DNA from: Reinekea sp. G2M2-21
GTDB taxonomy: Bacteria > Pseudomonadota > Gammaproteobacteria > Pseudomonadales > Natronospirillaceae
Direction of reading: 5' to 3'
Assembly (NCBI RefSeq): GCF_015687175.1
Contig: NZ_JADPQG010000005.1
Span: 62,001-126,000 of the forward strand
DNA: 64,000 nt
The position numbers and the translations under genes were made by a program. Of this stretch, positions 26,555-36,589 are shown one piece after another (position 1 is the stretch's first letter; each line of letters opens with the position of its first letter). The notes under the pieces were generated by a model. The model made no database searches and had not been told where the DNA came from. It saw only the letters and a list, made by a program, of their open reading frames with translations.

Positions 26555-26806
26555 ATGTATCACGAATCGTATCAGGACAGACATTATCGATTGCGATACC
26601 GTCGGCGATCCAGCAGCGCACTGGGTGCGGTTGTGCGCTTTATTGTGTTTATAATGGTTGGCATTGCCGTACTTGTCGGTGGTTTATGGCTTGTGGGCGC
26701 GACTGTTGGATTAGTTTTCGGACTGTTCGCGCTGGCCATTGGTTTAGCCCCAGTACTGTTCATCGGCTGGTTGGTCTGGCTGATCATCAGAGCCATTTTG
26801 TTTTAA
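26555..26806 (+). CDS. Small two-segment membrane protein of unknown function
   Basis: An 83-residue protein with a very basic, Tyr/Arg-rich N-terminus (about 25 residues) and two long hydrophobic segments of Gly, Val, Leu and Ile that fill the rest. AGGAGAA precedes the ATG. It is followed by a hairpin shared with the convergent lipoprotein gene. I do not recognise a family. Confidence 0.65.
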   Translation: MYHESYQDRHYRLRYRRRSSSALGAVVRFIVFIMVGIAVLVGGLWLVGATVGLVFGLFALAIGLAPVLFIGWLVWLIIRAILF

Positions 26807-26818
26807 CTTTTTTTAGCC

Positions 26819-26839
26819 GGACACCCTTCGCGGGTGTCC
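26819..26839 (+). terminator. Hairpin between convergent genes
   Basis: GGACACCC-TTCGC-GGGTGTCC, an eight-pair perfect stem with a UUCG-like loop, between genes ending at 26806 (plus) and 26848 (minus). The T-run lies before rather than after the stem on the plus strand, so efficiency is uncertain. Confidence 0.6.
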
Positions 26840-26847
26840 TTGCTCAC

Positions 26848-27642
26848 TTAGAAGCAGTATTTGACGTCCCATTGCTGATTTTGCAAGGTGAAAAAGACAT
26901 TCTCGGCCACATTCACAGACAAGCTGGCTTTGAACCGAAACCCTGAGGTATCGATGGTGAACTGTGTTTCATCGCGGGCTGCAATTTTACCGGCGACAAA
27001 CGGCGCTGGCCAAACCGGAGTGTAATGCTCCTCCACTGCTAACGTCATTGGAATAATGCCATTAAGGTCGGCCTCTGCTGATTTGTTGACCATATTCATC
27101 AAACGACTCAGAGGTAATTCCAGATCAACATCGTTGGATGAAATTTGTTGTTCTGCGGTGTAGGGTTGACTTCCGCAATAACCCGTCACCACGAGATAAC
27201 GTTTATCGGATTGCGTTTCGCGCAGTGTGAGCCGCAAAACATCGTCCTTAAAAAAAGAGCGGCCTTCAAACTGATCCCGACCGCGTAATACGACCGGCGC
27301 CATCGTCGGAAGATCAACATGGCCAATCTGCTCGATCGTCAGATTGCGAATGGGAATACTGTTCTGCAGTCGAAATCCATAGCGACCTTTTTTCCGCGCT
27401 TTGACTAAGGGTTCGAACCGACCGTCGGCCATTTCAGCTTCTATTCGATTTGCATCCGAAGTCACCGGCTGGCGCCAAATACCCCGGGATAAAAAAAGAT
27501 CCATCGAGGTGCTGCGACTGCTTTGAGTGACATCAACCCTCGCTTCCAACTTATCCAGTTCAACATTGTTGATATCAATACTTGAGCACCCGGACAGGAT
27601 AGCGACAGGCAAAAGGAAAACTGGTGTTAAATATCGATACAT
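26848..27642 (-). CDS. Lipoprotein of unknown function
   Basis: A 264-residue lipoprotein with signal MYRYLTPVFLLPVAILSGC (lipobox LSGC, Cys19). The mature part is rich in beta-strand-like segments and has paired Cys near YCGSQPY and at the C-terminus (KYCF). No enzyme motif was seen. It stands alone between a convergent membrane protein and a gene-poor region. Confidence 0.75.
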   Translation of the reverse strand: MYRYLTPVFLLPVAILSGCSSIDINNVELDKLEARVDVTQSSRSTSMDLFLSRGIWRQPVTSDANRIEAEMADGRFEPLVKARKKGRYGFRLQNSIPIRNLTIEQIGHVDLPTMAPVVLRGRDQFEGRSFFKDDVLRLTLRETQSDKRYLVVTGYCGSQPYTAEQQISSNDVDLELPLSRLMNMVNKSAEADLNGIIPMTLAVEEHYTPVWPAPFVAGKIAARDETQFTIDTSGFRFKASLSVNVAENVFFTLQNQQWDVKYCF

Positions 27643-28156
27643 GGCAAATCCATTCCTTAACTATTTTTTAAACCGCGATTTTTTGCTTATGAAGCTACGG
27701 TGTACAAACTGTGACAGCTTATTTGGAATGACGGAAGAGATAAAAGTAATTCTATGTGATATGGCTGAAAACTTATTTTCCTTTCTCATCTAACTCTGCA
27801 CGAATTGGACAAACCTGTTTGATCTGACGGGTTCGCTTGAAAAGCTTAAGTGACAGAATAGTCAGTGTGAAAAGCAGTTGAAGGTAGGTCAAAAAAAACA
27901 AACGACGACACGAAGTTTCTCATTTAACGTTACGGTATTTTGCAAGTTACTTAACTGACAAAGTGGACCTCGCTCTACCATTGTTAAATCCTATGTCGTC
28001 ATGCTTTTTCGTTTTAAAGACCACCACAAACAAAGCTGTAGAGTTGCTAAACTATGTGCGTTGTTACAGGTCTTCAATTTGCTGAATTGAATTCGAACAT
28101 ATGACGATAAACAATGTTCGAAAAAATCCAAAAAAAGCAGTATAGGGTCGAATTAA
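27643..28156. other. Gene-poor AT-rich stretch
   Basis: No supportable gene. A 50-codon plus-strand frame from 27641 has no ribosome-binding site and overlaps the start of the lipoprotein gene. Promoters for the lipoprotein and the downstream hydrolase/two-component operon should lie here, but I did not identify them. Confidence 0.4.
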
Positions 28157-28795
28157 GTGAATCAATTTATTGTACAGGGTGAAGATAACGCACCAACGTT
28201 TGTATTTGCACACGGTGCCGGAGCGGCGATGGATTGTGCGTTCATGAATTTTGTGGCCGACGGATTAGTTAAGCGGGGTGTTCGGGTAATTCGATTTGAA
28301 TTCCCGTACATGCAACAACAGCGACTTACCGGTAAACGTCGCCCACCCGATAGACAACCGAAACTGTTGGAGCACTTTCGGTGGGTTTTGGACGAGTTAA
28401 GTATCAAGAACCCTGTTATCGGTGGCAAGTCGATGGGCGGCCGCATGGCGACGTTGTTGGCGACAGAGCTGGATGTTCCCGGTGTCATTGTGTTGGGTTA
28501 CCCCTTTCACGCATTGGGAAAACCTGAGAAAGTTCGTACGGATCACTTTTGCCAATTAAGGGCTCCCGTTTTAATATGTCAGGGCGAACGGGATTCCATG
28601 GGTTCGAAAGAAGAGATTGGTCAGTATCGATTGCCCGGCGGCGTACATATCGAGTGGTTTGCCGATGGTGATCATGATCTGAAACCACGGAAAGTCAGTG
28701 GTTATGAACATGAATCTCATCTCATCACCGCACTTGATAAAGTGAGCCAATTTATACATGAGGTTACTACCGAAAAAACACGTATTACAGCGTGA
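28157..28795 (+). CDS. Alpha/beta hydrolase (KANL3/Tex30-like)
   Basis: A 212-residue alpha/beta hydrolase of the family found in bacterial COG3571 proteins. The nucleophile elbow is GGKSMGGRMA (Ser in KSMGG), the oxyanion region is VFAHGAGAAMD, the Asp follows GERDSMG and the His is in DGDHDLKP. GTG start with AGGG eight bases before it. The substrate is unknown. It overlaps the histidine kinase gene by 38 bases, so the three genes 28157-30459 form one operon. Confidence 0.85.
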   Translation: MNQFIVQGEDNAPTFVFAHGAGAAMDCAFMNFVADGLVKRGVRVIRFEFPYMQQQRLTGKRRPPDRQPKLLEHFRWVLDELSIKNPVIGGKSMGGRMATLLATELDVPGVIVLGYPFHALGKPEKVRTDHFCQLRAPVLICQGERDSMGSKEEIGQYRLPGGVHIEWFADGDHDLKPRKVSGYEHESHLITALDKVSQFIHEVTTEKTRITA

Positions 28796-29861
28796 TTGGT
28801 TAGTCCACGTATTCGCGGTTTCGTCCGTAGCATTTCCACTTATTTTTCTGTTTAGCGACTCGCCAGCAAACCGCTGGCATCTCGCGATCCTGTTTCCTTT
28901 ATTCATTTTGCAGTGGTACCACGGTTTTTGGCAGAATGAGAAACATGTGCCAGGGCATTTTCTTTTCTTAACGCTCCTTGCCTCTTGGGCGTTAACGTTG
29001 CATTGGGCCGGTGTATTCTGGTTTTTCTATGGCTTGGTATTTCTGTTCAAGATGCCGCGGTTGCTGCATGCATCAATCGCGATTGTGTTACAGGCCTCAT
29101 GGATTGCGCTGCTTTCCAGTTATTTGGGCTATTCAAAAACCTTTATTCTCATATCGTGTGTGGTGACACTTTTCGGTGGGCACGTTGACTATCTCTTTTT
29201 CAAATACCTCATCTCCCAGCAAAAGCTGTTAATTAAGCAAGAAGAACTCGAGTACATGGCCCGAGAGCGGGAACGAGAACGAATTGCCCGGGACCTGCAT
29301 GATGTCTTGGGGCATACCCTGTCAACCATTGCATTGAAATCCGAACTGGCTGAAAAACTATTGGCCGCCGCGCATACCGAGCGAGCTATGCAGGAACTAT
29401 CCGACATCGCCGAGACCGCCCGCTCGGCTCTTGCTGACGTTAGACAAACTGTTACGGGCTATCGCTCTGGCAATCTTCGCAGTGAGCTATCCATGGCCGA
29501 ACATTCGTTAAAAACCGCAGGTATTACCGTCGACCTACCTGAAAAGTTGCCATTCAGGATCAGCCGTGAACTCGAAAACTTGTTGAGTTTGGTTATGCGT
29601 GAAGCGGTCACCAACGTCATTCGCCATGCGCAATCGAAGTATTGCCGTATTCAATTTTTCAATCAGGATCGTAAATGGCATCTGATCATTTCCGATGATG
29701 GAATTGGCTGGCAAGGCCAGTATGGTAATGGCTTGTCGGGTATGCGTGAAAGGTTGATGCTGCACGGCGGCAGGTTGGTCATCGAACGACAGAGGCCGGG
29801 AACAAAGCTAACCGCTGTCATTGAACAAATGCTTGAAGGAGATGTACATGCCGACAATTAA
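28758..29861 (+). CDS. NarL/DesK-type sensor histidine kinase
   Basis: A 367-residue kinase. The N-terminal 155 residues contain about five hydrophobic segments with no large periplasmic domain. A coiled coil (LIKQEELEYMARERERERIA) leads into HisKA_3 with the phosphorylatable His in RDLHDVLGH. The HATPase domain has REAVTNVIRHAQS (N box) and SDDGIGWQ (G1). This layout resembles DesK, which senses membrane fluidity; the signal here is unknown. It overlaps the hydrolase upstream and the response regulator downstream. Confidence 0.9.
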   Translation: MRLLPKKHVLQRDWLVHVFAVSSVAFPLIFLFSDSPANRWHLAILFPLFILQWYHGFWQNEKHVPGHFLFLTLLASWALTLHWAGVFWFFYGLVFLFKMPRLLHASIAIVLQASWIALLSSYLGYSKTFILISCVVTLFGGHVDYLFFKYLISQQKLLIKQEELEYMARERERERIARDLHDVLGHTLSTIALKSELAEKLLAAAHTERAMQELSDIAETARSALADVRQTVTGYRSGNLRSELSMAEHSLKTAGITVDLPEKLPFRISRELENLLSLVMREAVTNVIRHAQSKYCRIQFFNQDRKWHLIISDDGIGWQGQYGNGLSGMRERLMLHGGRLVIERQRPGTKLTAVIEQMLEGDVHADN

Positions 29862-30459
29862 TCTGATCGTCGTGGAAGATCAAGGTATGGTCAGAGGGGC
29901 GTTGTCTGCGTTGCTGTCATTGCAGGGCGGTTTCAATATTGTTGCTGAGTTTGCCGATGGTCAACAGGCGCTGAACTATCTGTTGCGTCATTCGGTTGAT
30001 CTTGTATTGACCGACATTGAAATGCCAGGGCTTACCGGACTGGAACTGGCCGCACAGTGTCAGCAACGGTTAATCTCCCCACCTAAAGTGGTGTTATTGA
30101 GTACCTTCTCCCGTTCCGGTTATGTGACGCGTGCACGTGAGTTGGGTATTCACGGTTATTTACTAAAGGAAGCCCCTTCGGATGACCTGGCACGCGCATT
30201 AAAGAAAGTCATGCGTGGGCATCAGGTTTATGACCCCGCGCTTGAACAAAGTCTGGTGAGCGCTGATGACCCTCTGTCTGACCGCGAAAGACGTGTGCTG
30301 CGTTTGGCAGAGCAGGGATTCAGCACAGCCGAAATAGCGTCCGAGGTATGTCGTTCGGAAGGGACCGTGCGCAACGTTTTATCTGACGTGATCAAAAAAT
30401 TGGGGGCACGAAATCGGACAGAGGCGCTGCGGACCGCCAGAGAAAATGGCTGGTTGTGA
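29848..30459 (+). CDS. LuxR/NarL-family response regulator
   Basis: A 203-residue regulator. The receiver domain carries the phospho-acceptor Asp56 in LVLTDIEMPG, with a Lys in YLLKEAPSDD. The C-terminal LuxR helix-turn-helix is LSDRERRVLRLAEQGFSTAE through GTVRNVLSDVIKKL. The start at 29848 has AAGGAGATG upstream and is preferred to an ATG at 29821. It overlaps the kinase gene by 14 bases, so they are cognate partners. Targets are unknown. Confidence 0.92.
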   Translation: MPTINLIVVEDQGMVRGALSALLSLQGGFNIVAEFADGQQALNYLLRHSVDLVLTDIEMPGLTGLELAAQCQQRLISPPKVVLLSTFSRSGYVTRARELGIHGYLLKEAPSDDLARALKKVMRGHQVYDPALEQSLVSADDPLSDRERRVLRLAEQGFSTAEIASEVCRSEGTVRNVLSDVIKKLGARNRTEALRTARENGWL

Positions 30460-30509
30460 TCGTTTTTCGGGTTACAATATCTCATCGTCATTGTTTTTGA
30501 GGTTTCACA

Positions 30510-31160
30510 TTGCTGCGCTATCAGATAATTCCGGTGACCGCTTTCGCGCAAAATTGTTCGCTTGTTTGGTGTGATCAAACAAAGGACGGTGTTTTAATCG
30601 ATGCCGGTGGCGATATTGAGCTGCTGTTGAGTACCGTGGCGGCCAATGGCGTTAAATTGAAAGCCGTTTGGCTAACCCATGGCCACTTGGATCATGCAGG
30701 AGGCGCACAGGATCTGCGCGAAAGACTGGAGTTGCCGATCATTGGTCCGACACCAGCAGACGATTTTTGGCTAGAAGGTATTGAGCAGCAAGCGCAGATG
30801 TACGGCCTCATTGGATTGCGCAGTGTTGAGCCGGACCAATGGTTGCAAGAAGGTCAGGAACTGACGTTGGGTCAGGAAACATTCCAGGTATTCGAAACGC
30901 CGGGTCATACACCTGGGCATATCGTGTTTTATCATCCTGCTCAGCAGTTGGCGTGGGTAGGGGATGTGCTGTTCGCCGGATCAATCGGTCGCACCGACTT
31001 TCCGAAAGGGGATCACGCGACGCTGTTAAAAAGTATTACCGAAAAGCTTTGGCCATTGGGGGACAACGTCCGTTTTATACCAGGTCATGGTCCGGAATCC
31101 ACTTTTGGTCAGGAACGTAAAACCAACCCGTTTGTCTCTGACTCCGCCTTGGGTCGCTAA
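30510..31160 (+). CDS. MBL-fold metallo-hydrolase (glyoxalase II-like, YcbL type)
   Basis: A 216-residue metallo-beta-lactamase-fold hydrolase with the metal motif THGHLDHAGG (His57, His59, Asp61, His62), the second ligand region ETPGHTPGHIVFYH, GDVLFAGSIGRTDFP and FIPGHGPEST. It resembles E. coli YcbL, a type II glyoxalase-like enzyme. TTG start, with TGAGG eight bases upstream and no ATG nearby. It stands alone between the two-component operon and the nrd riboswitch. Confidence 0.9.
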   Translation: MLRYQIIPVTAFAQNCSLVWCDQTKDGVLIDAGGDIELLLSTVAANGVKLKAVWLTHGHLDHAGGAQDLRERLELPIIGPTPADDFWLEGIEQQAQMYGLIGLRSVEPDQWLQEGQELTLGQETFQVFETPGHTPGHIVFYHPAQQLAWVGDVLFAGSIGRTDFPKGDHATLLKSITEKLWPLGDNVRFIPGHGPESTFGQERKTNPFVSDSALGR

Positions 31161-31284
31161 CAGTCAATTGTCAAAAAGCACAACATATGGTTTGACATGT
31201 GTATTTATCGACTATATCTTGTGTTTATCGTATTTATGCGAAATAAACATTGTCGGTTCTTAATTGAAATGAATTTCAGCTTCT

Positions 31285-31490
31285 TTATGTGATTCATTAG
31301 GGAATTCGGTGCGATGCCGAAGCTGCCCCCGCAACTGTAATGGTCGAGCGCGACTCAATTGCCACTGAAGTCTATTGGACTTTGGGAAGGCGAGCCCCGC
31401 AATGACGCCAGAGCCAGGAGACCTGCCGCGATGTTCATGCACCCTATGTGGGTGTTGTGTTGAACCATCGGGCGGGGTGATCCGATGACA
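31285..31490 (+). ncRNA. Cobalamin (AdoCbl) riboswitch upstream of nrdAB
   Basis: The conserved core AATTCGGTGCGATGCCGA, then AGCTGCCCCCGCAACTGTAA, is at 31303-31340, and the B12-box GCCAGGAGACCTGCC at 31413-31427. A hairpin CATCGG/CCGATG at 31466-31487 has a GGGG loop that can pair with the CCCC of the core (the L5-L13 kissing contact). It is followed by control hairpins and nrdA at 31565. Boundaries are approximate. The expected effect is repression of nrdAB when adenosylcobalamin is plentiful. Confidence 0.93.
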
Positions 31491-31510
31491 AGTGAACACT
31501 GCTTGTCTTT

Positions 31511-31535
31511 GCGCTGATGAACACTTCATCGGCGC
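31511..31535 (+). promoter_or_regulatory. Expression-platform hairpin
   Basis: GCGCTGATGAA and TTCATCGGCGC form an 11-pair stem (one G-U) around CAC. No T-run follows, so it is more likely part of a switching structure than a terminator. Confidence 0.5.
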
Positions 31536-31541
31536 GCCCTG

Positions 31542-31565
31542 CCTTGTTTTGAAGGATAAACAAGG
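31542..31565 (+). promoter_or_regulatory. Hairpin enclosing the nrdA ribosome-binding site
   Basis: CCTTGTTT and AAACAAGG pair perfectly around TGAAGGAT. The GAAGGA ribosome-binding site is in the loop, and the last stem base is the G of the nrdA GTG start. This supports translational control by the riboswitch. Confidence 0.6.
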
Positions 31566-33832
31566 TGAATCTTACCGTAACCAAGCGCGACGGTGGTCGC
31601 GAATCGATCCAACTCGAAAAAATCCATAAGGTGCTTAGTTGGGCTGCCGAAGGGTTGTCTAAAATTTCCGTTTCTGAAGTTGAATTGAAAGCTCGTATTC
31701 AGTTTTACGACGGTATGACGACTTCGGACATCCATGAGATGTTGATTCGCTCTGCGGCTGACCTCATCAGCGAGCATCAACCGGATTATCAATTTTTTGC
31801 GGCTCGTCTGGCTATTTTTCATCTGCGGAAAAAAGCCTTCGGTCAATTTGAGCCGCCACATCTTCGCGAACATGTTCAAAATATGGTGCAAGCAAATCGT
31901 TACGATGCATTGCTTACGGAATCCTACAGCGACGAAGAATGGGAAATATTGAACAATACCCTCGATCATTCTCGGGATTTGTCGCTTGCTTATGCGGGTG
32001 TCAAACAATTACAGGGCAAATACCTGGTGCAGGACCGGGTGTCTGGCCAGGTCTTTGAGTCTCCGCAGTTTGTGTATATGTTGATCGGCGCTTGCCTTTT
32101 TTCGGCCTACCCGAAAACCACCCGTCTTAGCTACGTACAGCGGTTTTATGAAGCGGCTTCTACGCACAAATTTTCCCTGCCGACTCCAATCATGGCGGGA
32201 GTTCGAACGCCGACCCGCCAATTTTCATCCTGTGTTTTGATCGAATGTGATGACACACTGGACTCTATAAATGCAACAACCTCAAGCATTGTTAATTATG
32301 TTAGCCAGCGCGCAGGAATAGGAATCAATGCGGGTCGCATTCGCGGGATCGGCTCGCCTATTCGCGCCGGAGAGGCCTTTCATACTGGTTGTATTCCGTT
32401 TTATAAACATTTTCAATCCGCAGTGAAAAGCTGCTCGCAAGGTGGCATACGTGGCGGTGCAGCTACCGTTTTTTACCCAATTTGGCATATCGAAGTAGAA
32501 GACTTGTTGGTGTTAAAAAACAACCGTGGCGTTGAAGATAACCGTTGTCGGCACCTGGATTACGGAGTGCAGTTAAATCGACTGATGTATCAGCGACTAT
32601 TGCGCGACGAAAAAATCAGCCTGTTTAGTCCCAGCGAGGTACCCGGACTTTACGATGCCTTTTTTTCGGATCAAGCGAGTTTTGAACAGCTTTACGGACG
32701 CTATGAAAACGATACGTCTGTTCGTCGTAAAACCATTAGAGCCAAAGAGCTGTTCTCTTTGTTGTTGCAGGAAAGAGCATCCACAGGCCGGATTTACATT
32801 CAGAATGTCGATCATTGCAATGAGCATGGTCCTTTTGATCCTTTGCACGCGCCGATCAAACAGTCCAACCTGTGCATGGAAATCGCCTTACCAACAAAAC
32901 CGCTACAAGCTCTGGACGATCCAAATGGTGAAATAGCCCTTTGCACTTTAGCTGCCATTAATCTGGGAGCCATTAAAGAGCTTGCCGATATTGATGACAG
33001 TGCCGATTTATTGGTCAGAGCGTTGGACGCCTTACTGGACTATCAAAATTATCCTGTAGACGCAGCGCGAACATCGACCATGAAGAATCGTCCTTTGGGC
33101 ATTGGCGTGATTAATTACGCTTACTACCTGGCTAAACACGGGTATCGATACAGTGACCCCAAAGCGTTGAATTTGACGCATCAAACCTTTGAACGGTTAC
33201 AGTTTGCGTTGATGCGTGCCTCCACTCTGCTCGCGTCGGAGCAAGGTTCTTGTGAGGGATTTAAGCTAACGAAAATGGCTCAGGGCAGTTTGCCAATTGA
33301 CCGATACAAAAAAGATGTCGACAAGCTGTGTCAGCAGGCGTTGTTATGCGACTGGCAGTCACTACGAAACGACATTCAACAACATGGTATGCGAAATACG
33401 ACTTTGACGGCATTGATGCCGGCTGAAACGTCTGCGCAAATTGCGAATGCCACCAACGGTATTGAGCCACCAAGGGCATTGGTGAGTGTTAAAGCGTCGA
33501 AAGATGGTGTGCTGAAACAGGTAGTTCCGGATGTTACGCTTTTGGCCAAACAATACGAATTGCTGTGGGACATGTCTGACAACCAAGGGTATCTGCAGTT
33601 GGTGGCGATCATGCAAAAATTCATTGATCAGTCAATTTCCGCTAATACGAGCTATCAGCCTGAGCGTTTTCCCGATCGTAAAGTGCCGATGCAGTTATTG
33701 CTCAACGATTTATTGAACGCTTACAAGCTAGGGCTGAAAACACTGTATTACCACAACACACGCGATGGCTCTCAACAGAAACACAGTGGCGAGTTAGAAC
33801 AATCGTGTGAATCCGGTGCCTGCGCAATATAG
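31565..33832 (+). CDS. nrdA: Class Ia ribonucleoside-diphosphate reductase, alpha subunit
   Basis: A 755-residue catalytic subunit that reduces ribonucleoside diphosphates to deoxy forms. An N-terminal ATP-cone (about 1-90) gives dATP feedback control. Active-site Cys occur in [11 protein letters not shown] and [11 protein letters not shown], and the redox pair that accepts electrons from thioredoxin or glutaredoxin is in SCESGACAI at the very C-terminus. GTG start with AAGGA eight bases upstream. It lies behind a cobalamin riboswitch and is followed by nrdB after 11 bases. Confidence 0.96.
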   Translation: MNLTVTKRDGGRESIQLEKIHKVLSWAAEGLSKISVSEVELKARIQFYDGMTTSDIHEMLIRSAADLISEHQPDYQFFAARLAIFHLRKKAFGQFEPPHLREHVQNMVQANRYDALLTESYSDEEWEILNNTLDHSRDLSLAYAGVKQLQGKYLVQDRVSGQVFESPQFVYMLIGACLFSAYPKTTRLSYVQRFYEAASTHKFSLPTPIMAGVRTPTRQFSSCVLIECDDTLDSINATTSSIVNYVSQRAGIGINAGRIRGIGSPIRAGEAFHTGCIPFYKHFQSAVKSCSQGGIRGGAATVFYPIWHIEVEDLLVLKNNRGVEDNRCRHLDYGVQLNRLMYQRLLRDEKISLFSPSEVPGLYDAFFSDQASFEQLYGRYENDTSVRRKTIRAKELFSLLLQERASTGRIYIQNVDHCNEHGPFDPLHAPIKQSNLCMEIALPTKPLQALDDPNGEIALCTLAAINLGAIKELADIDDSADLLVRALDALLDYQNYPVDAARTSTMKNRPLGIGVINYAYYLAKHGYRYSDPKALNLTHQTFERLQFALMRASTLLASEQGSCEGFKLTKMAQGSLPIDRYKKDVDKLCQQALLCDWQSLRNDIQQHGMRNTTLTALMPAETSAQIANATNGIEPPRALVSVKASKDGVLKQVVPDVTLLAKQYELLWDMSDNQGYLQLVAIMQKFIDQSISANTSYQPERFPDRKVPMQLLLNDLLNAYKLGLKTLYYHNTRDGSQQKHSGELEQSCESGACAI

Positions 33833-33843
33833 GAGTATTGAAA

Positions 33844-34956
33844 ATGTCATATCAATCGTTTAATCAGAAAAATTTCGACGCGTTCGCTCAACCCATGTTT
33901 TTTGGAGAGCAGGTGAATGTGGCGCGTTATGACCAGCAGCGTTATCCGATTTTTGAGCAGTTAATTGAAAAGCAATTGTCTTTTTTCTGGCGACCGGAGG
34001 AAGTTGACCTGCAACGTGACCGTAAAGATTTTCAGGCGCTCACCGCAAGCGAGAAGCATATTTTTCTCAGCAATCTGAAATATCAGACCTTGTTAGACAG
34101 TGTTCAGGGGCGCTCGCCGAACATCGCGTTCTTACCCATTGTTAGTTTGCCAGAATTGGAAACCTGGATCGAAACCTGGTCGTTCAGTGAGACGGTGCAC
34201 TCTCGCTCTTATACTCATATTATTCGCAACATTGTCAGCGAACCAAACCTCATCTTTGAGTCGATTGTTAATACGCCCGAAATCGTAGAGCGTGCACAGT
34301 CGATATCCACATACTACGACCAATTAATTAACGCGGTACAGCGATTCCACCTGACGCCCATTGAGCATCGCAACAAAGCACAGATGACGGATCTTAAACG
34401 TTTGCTGTTACTGACCATGGTTTCTGTGAACGTACTGGAAGCTATCCGTTTTTACGTGAGTTTCGCATGTAGTTTTGCCTTCGCGGAGAGCGCAAAAATG
34501 GAGGGCAATGCGAAACTGATAAAGTTAATAGCGCGCGATGAAGCTCTGCACCTAAGTGGCACCGAGTTTATCTTGAAACAATGGTTGGCCGGACAGGATG
34601 ATTCTGAAATGGTTGCTATCGCAACCGCGCACCGTGCGGAGTTGATTCGGATCTTTCAAGATGCTGCGGAGCAGGAGAAAGCCTGGGCCAACTATCTGTT
34701 CAAAGATGGCTCTATGATTGGTTTGAACAGCGATATTTTGCATCAGTATATTGAATACCTCACAGATGAACGACTCGCTGCATTGGGGCTGGGGAATATC
34801 TATGGGCGTCAGGATAATCCATTGCCATGGATGCAAAACTGGATTAGCAACGATCACGTTCAGGTGGCACCGCAAGAAGTCGAAATTTCCAGTTACCTTG
34901 TGGGCGCTATCCGCAGCGAGGTAGACATGGAGGCCTTAGCTGAATTTGAACTGTAG
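33844..34956 (+). CDS. nrdB: Class Ia ribonucleoside-diphosphate reductase, beta subunit
   Basis: A 370-residue diiron-tyrosyl radical subunit. Iron ligands lie in the ferritin-like helices, including [20 protein letters not shown] and [13 protein letters not shown]. It generates the radical used by NrdA. The start at 33844 was chosen over the TTG at 33838 because AGGAG lies eight bases upstream. It is controlled with nrdA by the B12 riboswitch. No class I-specific ferredoxin (yfaE) follows. Confidence 0.95.
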   Translation: MSYQSFNQKNFDAFAQPMFFGEQVNVARYDQQRYPIFEQLIEKQLSFFWRPEEVDLQRDRKDFQALTASEKHIFLSNLKYQTLLDSVQGRSPNIAFLPIVSLPELETWIETWSFSETVHSRSYTHIIRNIVSEPNLIFESIVNTPEIVERAQSISTYYDQLINAVQRFHLTPIEHRNKAQMTDLKRLLLLTMVSVNVLEAIRFYVSFACSFAFAESAKMEGNAKLIKLIARDEALHLSGTEFILKQWLAGQDDSEMVAIATAHRAELIRIFQDAAEQEKAWANYLFKDGSMIGLNSDILHQYIEYLTDERLAALGLGNIYGRQDNPLPWMQNWISNDHVQVAPQEVEISSYLVGAIRSEVDMEALAEFEL

Positions 34957-34985
34957 CTGACCATCGTTGTTGACGAGTATTGTAC

Positions 34986-36431
34986 TTACAGCAGAGGGCT
35001 CGCTAACTGGGCGATATTTTCCAGAACGCGTCTGGCGTATGCGCGCTTTTGCCAGACGTTTAAGTATAGTGGTTCCGACTGCTTGCTGTATTCGTCAATA
35101 ATTTTGAGTAGCGCCTGACAAAACCGGGCATCATCGACAATAAGTGTGGCTTCGAAGTTAAGCCAAATAGATCTCATGTCTAGATTTACAGACCCAATCA
35201 AGACCAGATGATCGTCGATAATTACCGTTTTGCTGTGCAGCAAACCACCATTAAAACGCAGTAATTGGACACCTGCAACCAGCAGCTCGTGATAGAACGA
35301 ACGCCCAGCGTATTGGGCCAGTTTACTGTCATTTTTTCTGGGTACAATCAAGGTTACATCCAACCCTCGTTTGGCGGCGGACTTCAATGCCTGTAGTAGC
35401 GCCTCGTCTGGCACAAAATAGGGTGTGGTAATGATGACACTGCGTTGGGCGTTGTGAATCGCCGTAAGCAGAACCTGTAGCAGAATTTCCTCATCCAGGG
35501 CTGGACCACTGGGTAATAGTTGCATCTGATTAGAGTCAGAAGTATGTTCAAACGTTGGCCAGTCCAGATGTTTTTCCAGACGTATTCCAGTTTCCATTTC
35601 CCAATCAAAAATCAATGTGCCCTGAATGATCTTGGTAATGTCACCTTCCAGTCTCACCATAACATCAACCCACGGACCAACACCGGACTTGGTTTTAAAA
35701 AAGACTGGATCGGCTAGATTCATCGAACCGGTATAAGCGATTCTATTGTCGATAGCGATGAGTTTTCGATGTTGTCGTAGATCTTGTCTCCGCAGGGTCA
35801 TCCGTAAGTAGTTGGCATGTAATGCATCCAATATGCGAATGCCTTGGTCACGCATTTGTTGGCAGCGGCTGCTGCGCAGGAAGCGATTGGAGCCAACACT
35901 GTCCAAGATCAGGTTGACATGGACGCCTCTGCCAACTGCAGACTCAAGTGCCGCCAATACTGGTTCCACACTGCCTTTAGCTTCCAAAATATAGAATTCA
36001 AAGAAAATAGTTTCTTTGGCGTCATTAATGTCATTGATCAATGTATGGAAGACTTCGGGAGCTTCGGAAAATAGCTGCCATTGGCTTCCAGATATGACAG
36101 GCATGCCAATGCTGCCCCGGGTCAGTTCCATGACGGGACGCACAACAGCGGTTGTCGGCAGGCTGGTCTGTTGAGTGACCAGTATCCTCTGCAGCCATAG
36201 TGAGTAGTACTGAAACTGCTGATTGGCCCGTCGGGCACGTATTCGACCCAAGTATCGCTCTCCGAAGAGCAGATAGAAGAAAAGACCAAGGCCGGGGAGA
36301 ATATAAAGGAAGAGCAACCAGGCAAGCGTGACACCTACGGGGCGGCGTTTCATGAGAATACGCAGGCTGAGGGCAAAAATGAGTAGGCCGTAAATGATTA
36401 AGCCAAGTTTTAGTAACCAATCCCAATTCAT
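34986..36431 (-). CDS. cls: Cardiolipin synthase (ClsA type)
   Basis: A 481-residue phospholipase D superfamily enzyme that condenses two phosphatidylglycerols to cardiolipin in the inner membrane. Two N-terminal membrane segments (about 5-25 and 37-58) precede two HKD motifs: HRKLIAIDNRIAYTGSMN and HSKTVIIDDHLVLIGSVN. It is convergent with nrdB and ends 29 bases after it. Confidence 0.94.
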   Translation of the reverse strand: MNWDWLLKLGLIIYGLLIFALSLRILMKRRPVGVTLAWLLFLYILPGLGLFFYLLFGERYLGRIRARRANQQFQYYSLWLQRILVTQQTSLPTTAVVRPVMELTRGSIGMPVISGSQWQLFSEAPEVFHTLINDINDAKETIFFEFYILEAKGSVEPVLAALESAVGRGVHVNLILDSVGSNRFLRSSRCQQMRDQGIRILDALHANYLRMTLRRQDLRQHRKLIAIDNRIAYTGSMNLADPVFFKTKSGVGPWVDVMVRLEGDITKIIQGTLIFDWEMETGIRLEKHLDWPTFEHTSDSNQMQLLPSGPALDEEILLQVLLTAIHNAQRSVIITTPYFVPDEALLQALKSAAKRGLDVTLIVPRKNDSKLAQYAGRSFYHELLVAGVQLLRFNGGLLHSKTVIIDDHLVLIGSVNLDMRSIWLNFEATLIVDDARFCQALLKIIDEYSKQSEPLYLNVWQKRAYARRVLENIAQLASPLL

Positions 36432-36589
36432 AGTTTGTGTTCTATTCCCTGCATTGCATCCTTAGTGACGAATAAGGTTAACACCGTTTAACGGATGTCT
36501 GGCAATAGCCAGCGTGCATTCTATACCGAAAGATAACGTTCGGTTTGAGAATGTGAGTGGAATAATGGAACTTGGTTTTATATTTGAAG

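Noticed and set aside
27641-27793. A 50-codon plus-strand frame containing CxxC-like residues
   Set aside because: No ribosome-binding site, overlaps the start region of the divergent lipoprotein gene, and AT-rich composition makes short open frames common here.
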